A stretch of 64,000 bases of DNA, taken from Kribbella capetownensis. GTDB taxonomy: Bacteria > Actinomycetota > Actinomycetes > Propionibacteriales > Kribbellaceae. The position numbers and the translations under genes were made by a program. Positions within the stretch are counted from its first letter, which is position 1, and every line of letters starts with the position of its first letter. The stretch is from contig NZ_SJKD01000001.1 in assembly GCF_004331485.1 (NCBI RefSeq), positions 744,001 to 808,000 of the forward strand. Direction: 5' to 3'. The notes under the pieces were generated by a model. It worked only from the letters and a program-made list of their open reading frames with translations, ran no database searches and was not told the DNA's origin. This document shows positions 51,713-60,966 of this stretch, one piece after another.

Positions 51713-52309
51713 TCAGGTGCGGGCGGCGGCCAGGATCTTGCGCCAGACCTTCTTGTAGGACTCCAGGCCGTCGGCGGCGAGCGGACCGCTGGGGCCGGCC
51801 GTGATCGACACCCGCTCCGGGATCGTGCCCCAGACCGGAATGCCTTCCTCGGCGTACTGCTGCATCGCTTCCTGGTAGCTCCGGGTGTACGTCCGGGCCG
51901 AGCAGATCACCAGGCCTGCCGGGACGTCGTCGGGAACCAGTTCCAGTACGGCCTTCACGCGAGGTGTCTCCACCCCGCCGATGCGGGTCGGGATGACCAC
52001 GATCCGGGCTCGCTCGAGGGCCTTGTTCAGCAGCCGCTCGTGGGACGGCGGCATGTCCACGATGCCGATGCCCTCGGGCGGAACTTTGTCGAGTGCCTTG
52101 TTCAGCAGCCGTTCGGTCGGCGCCTCCTCGATCTCGATCCTGTTCAGATGGTCGTCCTCGGAGGAGTCGACCCAGTCGGCGGCACTGCCTTGTGGATCGG
52201 CGTCGACCAGGGTGGCTGTGCGACGGTTGGAAGATGCCAGCGCGGCCAAGTACACCGACGTGGTTGTCTTTCCGACCCCGCCCTTCAGTGCAGCTGTCAC
52301 GATGATCAT
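51713..52309 (-). CDS. Orphan ParA/MinD-type ATPase
   Basis: The 198-aa protein starts at ATG 52309 and has the deviant Walker A KGGVGKTT at 9-16, LVDADPQGSAADW for switch I and IVDMPPSH for switch II. It is shorter than chromosomal ParA and there is no ParB gene or parS-like cluster nearby, so it is an orphan that may position a protein cluster. The sequence ERLLNKAL occurs twice (about residues 71 and 97), on either side of switch II, and is repeated at DNA level too. The start has no ribosome site and is probably leaderless. Confidence 0.82.
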   Translation of the reverse strand: MIIVTAALKGGVGKTTTSVYLAALASSNRRTATLVDADPQGSAADWVDSSEDDHLNRIEIEEAPTERLLNKALDKVPPEGIGIVDMPPSHERLLNKALERARIVVIPTRIGGVETPRVKAVLELVPDDVPAGLVICSARTYTRSYQEAMQQYAEEGIPVWGTIPERVSITAGPSGPLAADGLESYKKVWRKILAAART

Positions 52310-52421
52310 GAGAGTGAACTTACCCGGTCCTGTCCGATTTCCGGCGTGTCGTCGGCGTTGCTCACCCACATCGTGATAGTTGCCCCCAGCCCATGTGAAC
52401 AAGCTCAAGCCCGCTTCAGAG

Positions 52422-53381
52422 CTACTTCTTGCCCAGCCAGGTGTCGACCTTCGACTGGTTGTCCTTGACCCACTTCTCGGCGGCGGCGTCCGGCGTCAGC
52501 TTGTCGACGGCGATCATCCGGGCCACCGCGTTCTGGTCCTCGTTGGTCCACTGGAAGTTCTTGACCAGGTCGTACGCCGGGCTGCCCGAGTCGGCGAACT
52601 TCTTCGAGACCACCTTGTCCAGGTCGTACGGCGGGTAGTCGCAGGCAACCTTCGCCGGGTCGACATCGCAGCCGGACTTGTACGGCGGCAGGTCGATCTT
52701 CACCAGCTTGAGCTCGTTGAAGAACCACTGCGGCTCGTAGAAGTACGCCAGCAGCGGCTTCTTGTTCTTCTCCGCGTCCCGGAACGCCTGGATCAGCGCG
52801 GTCTCGCTACCGCTCTGCACGACCTTGTAGTTCAGCGACAGGTTCTTCACCAGCGCCTCGTCGTTCGTCACGTACGACGGGTCGCCGTCGAGCAACTGGC
52901 CCTTGCCACCGGACTCCGAGGTCTTGAACTGGGCGGCGTACTTGTTCAGATTCTTCCAGTCGGTGATGTCCGGGTACTTCGCGGCCATCCACGGCGGCAC
53001 GTACCACCCGATCACACCCTTGACCCCGGTCGAACCCGTCTCGACCGCGACCTTCTGGTCCTCGATGTACTTCTTCTTCAGGTCCTCGTGGCCCCAGTTC
53101 TCCAGCACCGCGTCGACCTCGCCGGTGCCGAAGCCCTGCCAGGAGATCTCCTCCTTGAGGTTCTTCTTCACCACCGTGCAGCCGAGATCCTTGCTGGCCA
53201 CGTACCCGACCACGGCCGCGTTCGCCTCGTACCCGACCCACGGATTGACGGCCAGGTTGAACGTGCCGCAGTCCTTCGCACCGCTCGCGGCCGGTTCGTC
53301 CGCACCGACCTTCTCCCCGCCGCATCCGGCGAGCGCGAGTGCCGCGGCCGTCAGGACACCGGCGTACCGGAGCTTGTTCAC
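52422..53381 (-). CDS. Glycine-betaine-type ABC substrate-binding lipoprotein
   Basis: The 319-aa precursor begins at GTG 53381 with GAGGAG nearby and has a lipobox LALAGC, cutting before the cysteine. The mature part is an OpuAC/ProX-type receptor (NLAVNPWVGYEANAAVV, GTGEVDAVLENWGHED, YFYEPQWFFNE), with aromatic residues suited to binding quaternary amines such as glycine betaine, choline or proline betaine. It is the third gene of the operon and overlaps the permease stop as GTGA. Confidence 0.88.
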   Translation of the reverse strand: MNKLRYAGVLTAAALALAGCGGEKVGADEPAASGAKDCGTFNLAVNPWVGYEANAAVVGYVASKDLGCTVVKKNLKEEISWQGFGTGEVDAVLENWGHEDLKKKYIEDQKVAVETGSTGVKGVIGWYVPPWMAAKYPDITDWKNLNKYAAQFKTSESGGKGQLLDGDPSYVTNDEALVKNLSLNYKVVQSGSETALIQAFRDAEKNKKPLLAYFYEPQWFFNELKLVKIDLPPYKSGCDVDPAKVACDYPPYDLDKVVSKKFADSGSPAYDLVKNFQWTNEDQNAVARMIAVDKLTPDAAAEKWVKDNQSKVDTWLGKK

Positions 53382-55333
53382 AGCTTGTCTCCTCTAACTG
53401 TTCCGTTGAACTTCCGGGTCCGCGCGGCCGCCTGCGTGATGCGGTCGAGCAGGACCCCGAGCAGCACGATCGCCAGCCCGGCGGCCAGTCCCTTGCCGTA
53501 CAGCTCGCTCTGCGCGAAGCCGGCGGCGACGTCGTACCCGAGGGCACCGGCGCCGACCAGGCCACCGACCACCACCATCGCGAGCACGTAGATCAGGCCC
53601 TGGTTGACCGCCAGTGTGATGGCTCGGCGGGCCACCGGCAGCTGCACCTTGCTGATCACCTGCCAACTGCTGGAGCCGACCGAGTTCGCCGCCTCGACCG
53701 TTGCCACCGGCACCGCCTTGATGCCGTCAGCAACGATCTTGGTGGTGACCGGTACGGCGTACACGACGGCGGCCGCGATCGCGGTGAACCGGCTGGAGCC
53801 GAAGAGCGCCAGGAACGGCACCAGGTAAACGAACGGCGGCATCGTCTGGCCGGCGTCCAGAACCGGCCGGATCCAGGTGTCGACCCGGTGCTTGCGCCCG
53901 GCCCACACTCCGAGCGCAAGACCGACGACGACCACCACGACGGTCGCGAGCAACGTCGAGGCCAGCGTGATCATGCTGTCGTGCCACACCCCGGTGGCCA
54001 CCAGCAATCCCGAGCAGACCGCCGCCGGCACCGCGCCCCGCCAGCCCCCGAGTACGGCGGCCAGCGCGACAACGACCGCGGCCACGAGCCACCATGGCGA
54101 CCCGGTCAGCAGGGCTTCGAGCGGGTTCAGCAGACCGTTGGTCACCGCGTCACGGACGCCGTACGTGAAACCGCCGAAGGTGTCCTGCACCCAGTTCGTC
54201 ACGTCGGTGGCGATCACGGCGATCCGCGAGCCGAGGTTCACGGTGTCCGGGAACTCGGCCGCCCACACATAGGTCCGGGAGAACCAGATCGCGACCAGCA
54301 CTCCGACCGCGCCCGCGCCGAGCAGGACCTTCCGGCGGACGCTCGCCGTACGCCACGGCCGGTCGCCGGCCGCGGTGGTGACGCGGTCGAGCACGATCGC
54401 GATGACCACGATCGCCAGGCCCGCGTTGAACGCGACGCCGACGTCGAGCGTCTGCAGAGCCGTCAGCACGGTCTGCCCGAGGCCGGGCGCGTCGATCAGC
54501 GCGGCGACCGTCACCATCGACAGCGCCGCCATGATCGTCTGATTGATGCCGACCACAACAGTGCTGCGCGACATCGGCAGCAGCACCTTGGTCAGCGTCT
54601 GGCCGCGGGTCGATCCGAGCGAACGGGCCGCCTCGACACTCTCCAGCGGGACCGAACGGATCGCGTGCGCGGTCAGCCGGACGGCCGGCGGCGCGGCGTA
54701 GATCACGGTCGCGATGGTTGCGGCCGCGGGCCCGATCGCGAAGAACAGGGTGAGTGGCGCGAGGTACACGAACGTCGGCAGTGTCTGCATCAGGTCGAGC
54801 ACCAGCGTCGCGACCCGGAACGCGCGATTCGACAATCCCGCCCAGATGCCGAGCGGGATCGCGACCAGCAGCGACAGCAGCACGGCCGCGATCGTCAGCG
54901 AGAGCGTGTCCATGCTCTCCTGCCACAGCCCTTGCAGCCCGACGAACCCGAGCCCGGCCGCGGTCAGCAGCGCGACCTTCCAGCTCCCGAACGCCCAGGC
55001 CAGGTACGCCGCCAGCGCAACCACACCGAGCCAGCCGATCACCGGGACCGGACGCCCGTACGACGGCTGGGCCAGGACGTTCTGGAGCAGTACGACGAAG
55101 TGGTCGACGCCGACCCGGATCGCGTCGAAGACGGCGTTGCCCTGGCCGACGTCGTCGCGGTGATCGGTCAGCCAGCGGTGGAACGCGGTCGTCTCCTGAC
55201 CACCGAGAACGAGTGTGTCGATCCCGCGGAGCAAGAAGTACGCCGCGACCCAGACGACAAGCAGGATCCCGATGATCACGCTGCGGCGCGGCCGTCGTAC
55301 CTCGAACTCGACCGAGCCGGTGATGGACGCCAT
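53378..55333 (-). CDS. Glycine-betaine-type ABC permease, two fused channel domains
   Basis: This 651-aa protein is twice the usual ProW length: two BPD-transport domains are joined in tandem. Each has its own EAA loop, SVEAARSLGSTRGQTLTKVLLP near residue 250 and TVEAANSVGSSSWQVISKVQLP near 560, so one chain can contact both ATPase subunits. About 13-15 membrane helices are predicted. ATG 55333 overlaps the ATPase stop (TGATG). Fused permeases of this kind occur in other actinobacterial betaine systems. Confidence 0.88.
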   Translation of the reverse strand: MASITGSVEFEVRRPRRSVIIGILLVVWVAAYFLLRGIDTLVLGGQETTAFHRWLTDHRDDVGQGNAVFDAIRVGVDHFVVLLQNVLAQPSYGRPVPVIGWLGVVALAAYLAWAFGSWKVALLTAAGLGFVGLQGLWQESMDTLSLTIAAVLLSLLVAIPLGIWAGLSNRAFRVATLVLDLMQTLPTFVYLAPLTLFFAIGPAAATIATVIYAAPPAVRLTAHAIRSVPLESVEAARSLGSTRGQTLTKVLLPMSRSTVVVGINQTIMAALSMVTVAALIDAPGLGQTVLTALQTLDVGVAFNAGLAIVVIAIVLDRVTTAAGDRPWRTASVRRKVLLGAGAVGVLVAIWFSRTYVWAAEFPDTVNLGSRIAVIATDVTNWVQDTFGGFTYGVRDAVTNGLLNPLEALLTGSPWWLVAAVVVALAAVLGGWRGAVPAAVCSGLLVATGVWHDSMITLASTLLATVVVVVVGLALGVWAGRKHRVDTWIRPVLDAGQTMPPFVYLVPFLALFGSSRFTAIAAAVVYAVPVTTKIVADGIKAVPVATVEAANSVGSSSWQVISKVQLPVARRAITLAVNQGLIYVLAMVVVGGLVGAGALGYDVAAGFAQSELYGKGLAAGLAIVLLGVLLDRITQAAARTRKFNGTVRGDKL

Positions 55334-56403
55334 CAGACGGGCTTTTTGTGCGGCGGCGCCACGACGGCGAGGATCTCCTCGTCACCGATCACACCGAGCA
55401 GCGTGCCGTTGGAGACGACCTTGACCGGGCGGTCCGACTCCAGCACCAGCCGGGTCGCCTCCCGGACCAGAACGTCCGGGCCGAGCTCCGGCCCGTCCAG
55501 CGGCTCCTCCGGGCGCGGCTCGCGAACGATCCAGCGCAGCGTCAGTACGTCGGCCCGCTGCACGTCCCGCACGAACTCGCGAACGTAGTCGTCGGCCGGC
55601 GCACCGACCAGTTCGTCGCCGGTGCCGAACTGCACCGCGGCGCCGTCGCGCATCAGCAGGATCCGGTCACCCAGCTTGAGCGCCTCGGACAGGTCGTGGG
55701 TGATGAACACCATCGTCTTGCCGACCTCGCGGTGCAGGCGCACCACCTCGGTCTGCATCTCGCGGCGGATCAGCGGGTCGAGCGCGGAGAACGGTTCGTC
55801 GAAGAGCAGTACGTCGGGGTCGTTGGCGAGCGCACGGGCCAGACCGACGCGCTGCTGCATGCCGCCCGACAACTGCTCGGGGTAGAGGTTCTCGTTGCCG
55901 GCCAGGCCGACCAGGTCGATGACCTCCTGGGCCCGACGGCGTCGGTCCGGCTTGCTCTCGCCGCGGATCTCCAGGCCGTACGAGACGTTGTCGATCACCT
56001 TGCGGTGCGGCAGCAGCCCGAAGTGCTGGAACACCATCGAGAACTTGCTCCGGCGAAGCGCGCGCAGCCGCTTCTCGTCGGCCGCGCGGAGGTCCTCTCC
56101 CTCGAAGATCAGGGTGCCGGCGGTCGGTTCGATCAAGCGCGTGAGACACCGGACCAGCGTGGACTTGCCCGAACCGGACAGGCCCATCACGACGAAGACC
56201 TCGCCGGGTGCCACGTCGAAGCTGAGGTCGCGGACGGCCGCCGTACATCCGGTCTGGCTGTACAGGGCGGCGCGGTCGAGCGAGGCGAGCTCCGGCCGGC
56301 GGGGGACGCGTTGCGCCTTCGGGCCGAACACCTTCCACAGGCCGTGGATCGACAGCAGCGCGTTGTCGTCCTGCACCCCGGGATACTCGAGCTGAGCGGT
56401 CAC
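55333..56403 (-). CDS. Glycine-betaine-type ABC ATPase with CBS region
   Basis: The 356-aa ATPase starts at GTG 56403 (GAGGG upstream) and has an extended N-terminus as in ProV/OpuAA, Walker [13 protein letters not shown], signature [15 protein letters not shown], Walker [14 protein letters not shown] and H-loop FITHDLSEA. The C-terminal part (from about 275) resembles a CBS-like regulatory region that in OpuA senses ionic strength. It is the first gene of the operon and drives compatible-solute uptake. Confidence 0.9.
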   Translation of the reverse strand: MTAQLEYPGVQDDNALLSIHGLWKVFGPKAQRVPRRPELASLDRAALYSQTGCTAAVRDLSFDVAPGEVFVVMGLSGSGKSTLVRCLTRLIEPTAGTLIFEGEDLRAADEKRLRALRRSKFSMVFQHFGLLPHRKVIDNVSYGLEIRGESKPDRRRRAQEVIDLVGLAGNENLYPEQLSGGMQQRVGLARALANDPDVLLFDEPFSALDPLIRREMQTEVVRLHREVGKTMVFITHDLSEALKLGDRILLMRDGAAVQFGTGDELVGAPADDYVREFVRDVQRADVLTLRWIVREPRPEEPLDGPELGPDVLVREATRLVLESDRPVKVVSNGTLLGVIGDEEILAVVAPPHKKPV

Positions 56404-56558
56404 TGGTTCACCCTCGCATCCCCGCCACGCGGATTCGTCGTGAACCGCGACTGTATCCAACCCACAGTCCCCCGGCGCGGGCACGGGGTGTCTGCGGCGT
56501 CAGCGAACGGACCCCGGCGTCGGTGAAACTGGTGGCCCACGATGCGAGGAGTGGCGAC

Positions 56559-57215
56559 ATGCCTGACGTTCCCGCCGAAACCCAGGCCGCCGGGCCCGCC
56601 CCTGCGTCCGTGCGGGCACAGATCCTGTCGACCGAGCACTGGAGCCTGCTGGCCACGCGCAGCCTGGCGTGGAGCGAGAGCTTCAGCCGCGCCAGCTGGT
56701 TCGTGACGGTTGTTTCGGCGGCCATGGTCGCGCTTGCCCTGGTCGCGCAGAGCACCGAGTTCGGCGTCGGGTTCCGCATCTTCGCGCTGCTGGTCATCCC
56801 GTTGCTGGTGGTCATCGGCGTAGCGACTGTCATCCGCTTGGTCCAGCTCAACGGCGAGGACGTCGAACTGGTGATCGGCATGAACCGGTTGCGGCGGGGC
56901 TACCTCGACATCGCGCCCGAACTCGAGGAGTACTTCGTGACCGGGCATCGCGAGGATGTCGCCGGGATCATGCGGACCTACGGCACCCGCCGTACGCGGA
57001 TCCCGGCGACGCAGTACCTGTCGAGCATCGCGTTGCTCGTCAGTGTGATCGTGGCGGTGCTGGTCGGCGCATTGGCCGGCCTCATCGGCGACGCGCTCGG
57101 CACCGAGCTCGCGGTGTCCGTCGTCATCGGAGTCGTCGTAGGTGTCGCTGCACTCGCGGCCGTCGTCCTGCTCGTCGTCCGTCACGTCCGCCAGACCTGG
57201 GGCCGGCGGACCTGA
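56559..57215 (+). CDS. Four-helix membrane protein of unknown function
   Basis: ATG 56559 is chosen for its GAGGAG site; a longer frame to 56523 has none. The 218-aa product has two central membrane helices (about 48-68 and 73-93), a soluble segment with ELEEYFVTGHREDVAGIMRTYG, and two C-terminal helices (about 150-170 and 176-205) rich in Val/Ala/Gly. It ends in a basic tail. It is convergent with the haemoglobin gene. No family assignment is made. Confidence 0.75.
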   Translation: MPDVPAETQAAGPAPASVRAQILSTEHWSLLATRSLAWSESFSRASWFVTVVSAAMVALALVAQSTEFGVGFRIFALLVIPLLVVIGVATVIRLVQLNGEDVELVIGMNRLRRGYLDIAPELEEYFVTGHREDVAGIMRTYGTRRTRIPATQYLSSIALLVSVIVAVLVGALAGLIGDALGTELAVSVVIGVVVGVAALAAVVLLVVRHVRQTWGRRT

Positions 57216-57228
57216 TGGACAACGATGA

Positions 57229-57690
57229 CTACGGTTGGTACGGCGGAGCTTCGCCCCAGCCCCAGTGGGGGACGGGCGCCTCGGGCGGTGGGGTGGCGCC
57301 GGGCTGGGAGTTGGACAGCGCGATCCGCGTGCCCCACTCGATGTACGCGACGAAGGCCGAGCGGAACTCCGGGTCGTCCGGGAGCCCGGCCGGGTCGGCG
57401 CTCTGCGCGATCAGGGCGGCCCAGCGCGACCGCTGCTCCTCGGTGAGCGACAGGCCGAGGTGGTGGCCCAGCATCGCCGGGTAGCCGCCGAGCTCATCGG
57501 TGTACCGGCTGTGGCCGCGGAAGACCTCGCCCAGCCAGATCGCCACATGCTCGCGGTGCTTGTCGCTCATGTGCGCGAACACCGGCGCGAGGACCGGGTC
57601 GCTCGGCACCTTGTCGTAAAACACCTGGGTCAGGCGCAGCAGCGCCTCGTGCCCACCGGCCCACTCGTACAGCGTCGGAGTCGTCGTCAT
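57229..57690 (-). CDS. Truncated haemoglobin, group II
   Basis: The 153-aa protein has the 2-on-2 globin fold: LYEWAGGHEALLRLTQVFYDKV contains the FYxxV B-helix with Tyr at B10, and HREHVAIWLGEVFRG carries the proximal histidine (F8). The C-terminal VPHWGWGEAPPYQP is typical of actinobacterial group II members. It binds oxygen or nitric oxide and probably protects respiration or scavenges NO. ATG 57690 lies 12 nt after the APH-like gene, and the pair is cotranscribed. Confidence 0.88.
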   Translation of the reverse strand: MTTTPTLYEWAGGHEALLRLTQVFYDKVPSDPVLAPVFAHMSDKHREHVAIWLGEVFRGHSRYTDELGGYPAMLGHHLGLSLTEEQRSRWAALIAQSADPAGLPDDPEFRSAFVAYIEWGTRIALSNSQPGATPPPEAPVPHWGWGEAPPYQP

Positions 57691-57702
57691 GTAATGATGT
57701 AA

Positions 57703-58602
57703 TCACGAGTACAGCGCATCGGCGACAGCGGCCAACTCGGCCTCGATCCGGGTCGCTCCGTCCTCGGTGAACCAGAGCACGTTCTGCAGGATGCGGCCGG
57801 CCGTCCAGCCGAGTGCGCGGTCCCGGTCGATCGCGGTGACCTCGAGCATCAGGTCGAACCGGTCCCGGATCGCCTTCGGCAGATCGCCGGTCGCGACCAG
57901 GTCGTCCCACCGGTTCCACAGCACCGGGAAGACCTCGAAGCCGGGATCACCGGCGAGTGGCTTGGGGTCGATCACCAGCCACGGCTGCCGCTGCGCGGCC
58001 ATCACGTTGTAGTAGTGCAGGTCCCAGTGCAGCAGCCGGTCACCAGAGTCCGGCAGCAGCTCGGTGACCTGCGCGACGAAACGCCGTACCAGCCGCTGCT
58101 CGGCCGGATCGGCCAGCCGGGGGATCAGGCCGGGCGCGTCCTCGACCATGGCACCGGCGATGTCCGCGAGGCGGCGGATCCCGGGCGGTGCCGGTACCGC
58201 GCTGAGCCTGACCAGGAGCTCGGCCAGGATGCGGGTTGCCTCGACGTGGTCGGGCAGATCGTCGAGGGTGCGCGGTTCGAGCCGTTCGAGCAGCAGGGTA
58301 GACGTCGCCGGGTCGTCCTCGAGCACCTCGACGACGTCGTCGTGATTCCAGCTGCGCAGGGCGAGCGCTTCGGCCTCGCTCTCGTCGTTGACCGACTGGA
58401 GCTTGAGCATCGCCTCGGTCCCGTCCTGCCGGACCACCGGGAGAATCAGCGACGCCTCGCCGCTCAGCGGGTCGCCCGTGACGGACAACTGCCACCGGTC
58501 GAGGTAGGTCGTGGCCGTGGCCGGCAGGCTCGCCAACCACTCGGGCGACCGCTCGCTGTGGTTCCTGATCAGCTTCGCGGGAATCTCGATCACCCTCGGC
58601 AC
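57703..58602 (-). CDS. APH(6)-like aminoglycoside/streptomycin phosphotransferase family kinase
   Basis: The 299-aa protein resembles the APH(6)/streptomycin kinase family: LSGEASLILPVVRQDGTEAMLKLQ with the ATP lysine, catalytic HWDLHYYNVMAA, and VIDPKPLAGDPGFE with the metal-binding aspartate. Real resistance is not implied; many chromosomal relatives phosphorylate unknown small molecules. GTG 58602 follows CCTACT closely with no ribosome site, suggesting a leaderless mRNA. The haemoglobin gene follows. Confidence 0.83.
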   Translation of the reverse strand: MPRVIEIPAKLIRNHSERSPEWLASLPATATTYLDRWQLSVTGDPLSGEASLILPVVRQDGTEAMLKLQSVNDESEAEALALRSWNHDDVVEVLEDDPATSTLLLERLEPRTLDDLPDHVEATRILAELLVRLSAVPAPPGIRRLADIAGAMVEDAPGLIPRLADPAEQRLVRRFVAQVTELLPDSGDRLLHWDLHYYNVMAAQRQPWLVIDPKPLAGDPGFEVFPVLWNRWDDLVATGDLPKAIRDRFDLMLEVTAIDRDRALGWTAGRILQNVLWFTEDGATRIEAELAAVADALYS

Positions 58603-58640
58603 AGTAGGTGGTTCGGCCGGGGTGTGCTTGGGTTTTCTCC

Positions 58641-59363
58641 GTGACCGAGGTGGAACGCAGGCACCGGCGAGTGCAGCGCGTGGTGGCAGTGACGTATCTG
58701 GGGATCCCGTTGGTGTTGCTGGGGATCGTGGCGTGGATCAGCACGCAGGGACCAGCCGCGACCTGGATCGGTTACGTCGTACCGGCCGGGATGCTGGTGT
58801 TCGGGTGGATCCTCTGGCGACGGCATCGGTACGTGCCGCGTTGGTGGGCCGGCGTCGGGGGACTGTTCGGCGGCATCGCCGGGTTGTTCGCGACGCTCTA
58901 TCCGCTGATGCTCGGCATCTGGTGGCCGGCGCTTCTCGCGTTGCCGGCGCTCATCGTCGGCCTGGTCGTGGGGCTCGCGCTCGCCCGCGCTGCCGATCGT
59001 GCGCTGCTGGTCCCGGTCGTACCGGAACTGGCGGAGACGCCGTACGAGCTGGTTTTCCGGTTGCGCGGGATGCCGCTGGCCGCAGTACTACTCGGCAAGG
59101 ACTCGGTGACGATCCAGGGCCATCCGTTCCCGCGGTCCGAGGAGCAGTCGCGGTCGTATCCGCTGGCCGCGATCACCGGGACGTTCGAGGTGTCGCTGAG
59201 TGGTGCCGAACGGCTCAAGTTCCCGATCGCGATTCCGCACCCGCCGGTCGCGTCCGAGGGGCCGGCGATCATCCTGCAGGCCTCCGGCGACGACTGGGTG
59301 CTGCCGAGCAACCAGGCGCCGACCCTCATCGAGCTTCTGGACCGGCGCAGGTCCATCGCATAG
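58641..59363 (+). CDS. Membrane protein with cytoplasmic domain, unknown function
   Basis: GTG 58641 gives a 240-aa product with four hydrophobic segments (about 14-34, 38-58, 72-92, 93-116) followed by a soluble region from about 120 with LRGMPLAAVLLGKDSVTIQG and repeated beta strands. It is divergent from the APH-like kinase; the promoter region is only 38 bp. Its end overlaps the convergent methyltransferase gene by 38 bp. Function unknown. Confidence 0.72.
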   Translation: MTEVERRHRRVQRVVAVTYLGIPLVLLGIVAWISTQGPAATWIGYVVPAGMLVFGWILWRRHRYVPRWWAGVGGLFGGIAGLFATLYPLMLGIWWPALLALPALIVGLVVGLALARAADRALLVPVVPELAETPYELVFRLRGMPLAAVLLGKDSVTIQGHPFPRSEEQSRSYPLAAITGTFEVSLSGAERLKFPIAIPHPPVASEGPAIILQASGDDWVLPSNQAPTLIELLDRRRSIA

Positions 59364-60006
59364 CCAACGCGAACCCGACGTCGTCGTACTGCGCTCCAGG
59401 GAAGACCTCGTCGTACACCTCGCGGAACTGGGCGCGGGACAGGTAGCGGTCGCTGGCCAGGTGATCGAGCCACGGCTTGCTGTGCCAGAAGCGGAACTCG
59501 AACCACGCATCACGCAGGCCGAGTCGACGGAGCTGCCGCGGGAAGCCCAACCAGGCGCCCAGCAGGTAGATGTACCGCGGCGGTGTCGGAGTCCAGTCGC
59601 ACACGTTGTCGACCACCGCGACCGTGCCGCCCGGACGGACCAGGCTCTTGAGGTGTTCGAGACCGGCCCGGTAGTCGGGCAGGTGGTGCATCATCGTGTG
59701 GCTGTAGACCAGGTCGAAGCCGTGGTCGTCGATCGTGAACACGTCGGCCGTGCGGTACTCGAGGTTCGGCCGGGACCGGGTCCGGCGGGCGATCTCGATC
59801 ATCGGCTCGCTCAGGTCGACGCCGACGACGTGATCGAACTGCCCGGCCAGCCGCTGGGTCGCGTGGCCCGGCCCGCACCCGGCATCCAGTGCACGCTCGC
59901 CGTGCAGCCCGAGACCGATCACCCATTGGGTGTTCTGCCCGGGCTGCAGGCTGACGAACCGGTCGTACGCGGCCGCGAAGCGATCGAACGAGGCAGGGTC
60001 ATCCAT
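59326..60006 (-). CDS. Class I SAM-dependent methyltransferase
   Basis: The 226-aa protein has the SAM motif ALDAGCGPGHATQRLAG (motif I), VVGVDLSEPMIEIAR (motif II) and DLVYSHTMMHHLPD (motif III-IV), followed by GGTVAVVDNV. This is the UbiE/COQ5-like Rossmann fold. The acceptor cannot be inferred. ATG 60006 lies 45 nt after the siderophore-interacting protein, so the two may share a transcript. Confidence 0.88.
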   Translation of the reverse strand: MDDPASFDRFAAAYDRFVSLQPGQNTQWVIGLGLHGERALDAGCGPGHATQRLAGQFDHVVGVDLSEPMIEIARRTRSRPNLEYRTADVFTIDDHGFDLVYSHTMMHHLPDYRAGLEHLKSLVRPGGTVAVVDNVCDWTPTPPRYIYLLGAWLGFPRQLRRLGLRDAWFEFRFWHSKPWLDHLASDRYLSRAQFREVYDEVFPGAQYDDVGFALAMRWTCAGPEAR

Positions 60007-60051
60007 GCTTCGTACGATGCCGCCCGGGCCGACCTGGTTCGCCCGCCGACG

Positions 60052-60879
60052 TCAGGAACCCTCGCGCTCCTTGCGAGCAGTCTCGGCCTTCTCCGCCTGC
60101 CAGCCGTCCTCGTTCTTGCCCAGCCGCCAGTAGCCCGACAGCGAGACCCGCTCACGCGGCAGACCGCGTTCCTGGAAGAGGTTCTTGCGGATCCGGAACA
60201 CGAAGCCGGCCTCGCCGTGCACGAACACCTGGACGTCACCGGCCGGGAAGTCCAGCGCCTCGACCGCGGCGACCAGCCCGTCGCCACGACCACCCGAGCG
60301 GCTCGCACGATGGAACCAGGTCACGTCGACGTCGCCGGAGCCGCTGAGCTTCTGCTCCTCGGTCTCGTCGTCCACCTCGACCAGGACGGTCGCCCGTGCA
60401 CCCGGCAGCAACTGCTCGACCGCGGCACCGATCGCCGGCAGCGCGCTTTCGTCGCCAACCAGCAGGTGCCAGTCCGCTGCCTCGTCCGGCGCGTAGGCGC
60501 CACCCGGACCGTTGAACCACAGCACGTCACCGGGCTTGGCCGCCGCGGCCCACGGCCCGGCGACGCCCTCGTCGCCGTGGTAGACGAAGTCGATCGCGAG
60601 TTCCTTCGCGTCCTCGTCCCAACTGCGCACGGTGTACGTCCGCATCGTCGGCCACTGCTCCCGCGGGTACGTCTCCCGGACCACGCCCATGTCGAGCGGC
60701 TCGGGGTACTCGACCCCGGGCTGACTGAACAGCAGCTTCACGTAGTGATCGGTGAATCCGTTGTCGGCGAAGTCCTCGGAGCCGAACACGACCCGGATCA
60801 TGTGCGGAGTGATCTGCTCGGTACGGCGAACAGTCGCGCGCTTGCACACGCGATTGCGACGGGGTGCGGGGCTGGTCAC
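60052..60879 (-). CDS. Siderophore-interacting protein (ferric-siderophore reductase)
   Basis: The 275-aa protein has the ViuB/SIP architecture: an FAD-binding beta barrel with RTYTVRSWD and the NAD-like domain with LLVGDESALPAIGAA and GLPRERVSLSGYWRLGK near the end. SIPs reduce imported ferric siderophores to release iron. GTG 60879 was chosen because an IdeR-type iron box occupies 60900-60918, immediately upstream; an earlier TTG would put it inside the coding region. Confidence 0.9.
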   Translation of the reverse strand: MTSPAPRRNRVCKRATVRRTEQITPHMIRVVFGSEDFADNGFTDHYVKLLFSQPGVEYPEPLDMGVVRETYPREQWPTMRTYTVRSWDEDAKELAIDFVYHGDEGVAGPWAAAAKPGDVLWFNGPGGAYAPDEAADWHLLVGDESALPAIGAAVEQLLPGARATVLVEVDDETEEQKLSGSGDVDVTWFHRASRSGGRGDGLVAAVEALDFPAGDVQVFVHGEAGFVFRIRKNLFQERGLPRERVSLSGYWRLGKNEDGWQAEKAETARKEREGS

Positions 60880-60899
60880 ACGACCACAGTCCTCTCGGC

Positions 60900-60918
60900 G
60901 GAAGTTAGGCCTACCTAA
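60900..60918. promoter_or_regulatory. IdeR/DtxR-type iron box
   Basis: The 19 bases at 60900-60918 match the DtxR/IdeR consensus TTAGGTTAGGCTAACCTAA at 14 positions, with a TTAGG/CCTAA dyad. It lies 21-39 nt before the siderophore-interacting protein start, the position expected for iron-dependent repression. Confidence 0.75.
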
Positions 60919-60966
60919 CAACCCTAACCCACCAACCCCACCCCCGCCGCGACAACCGCAGCCCGG

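Noticed and set aside
53339-55588. 749-codon plus-strand frame opposite the betaine permease
   Set aside because: Arg/His/Gln-rich low-complexity antisense shadow; the minus-strand fused permease is unmistakable.
57691-57702. Tandem TTACAT motif between the APH-like and haemoglobin genes
   Set aside because: Twelve bases in a cotranscribed gap are too short to support an operator claim.
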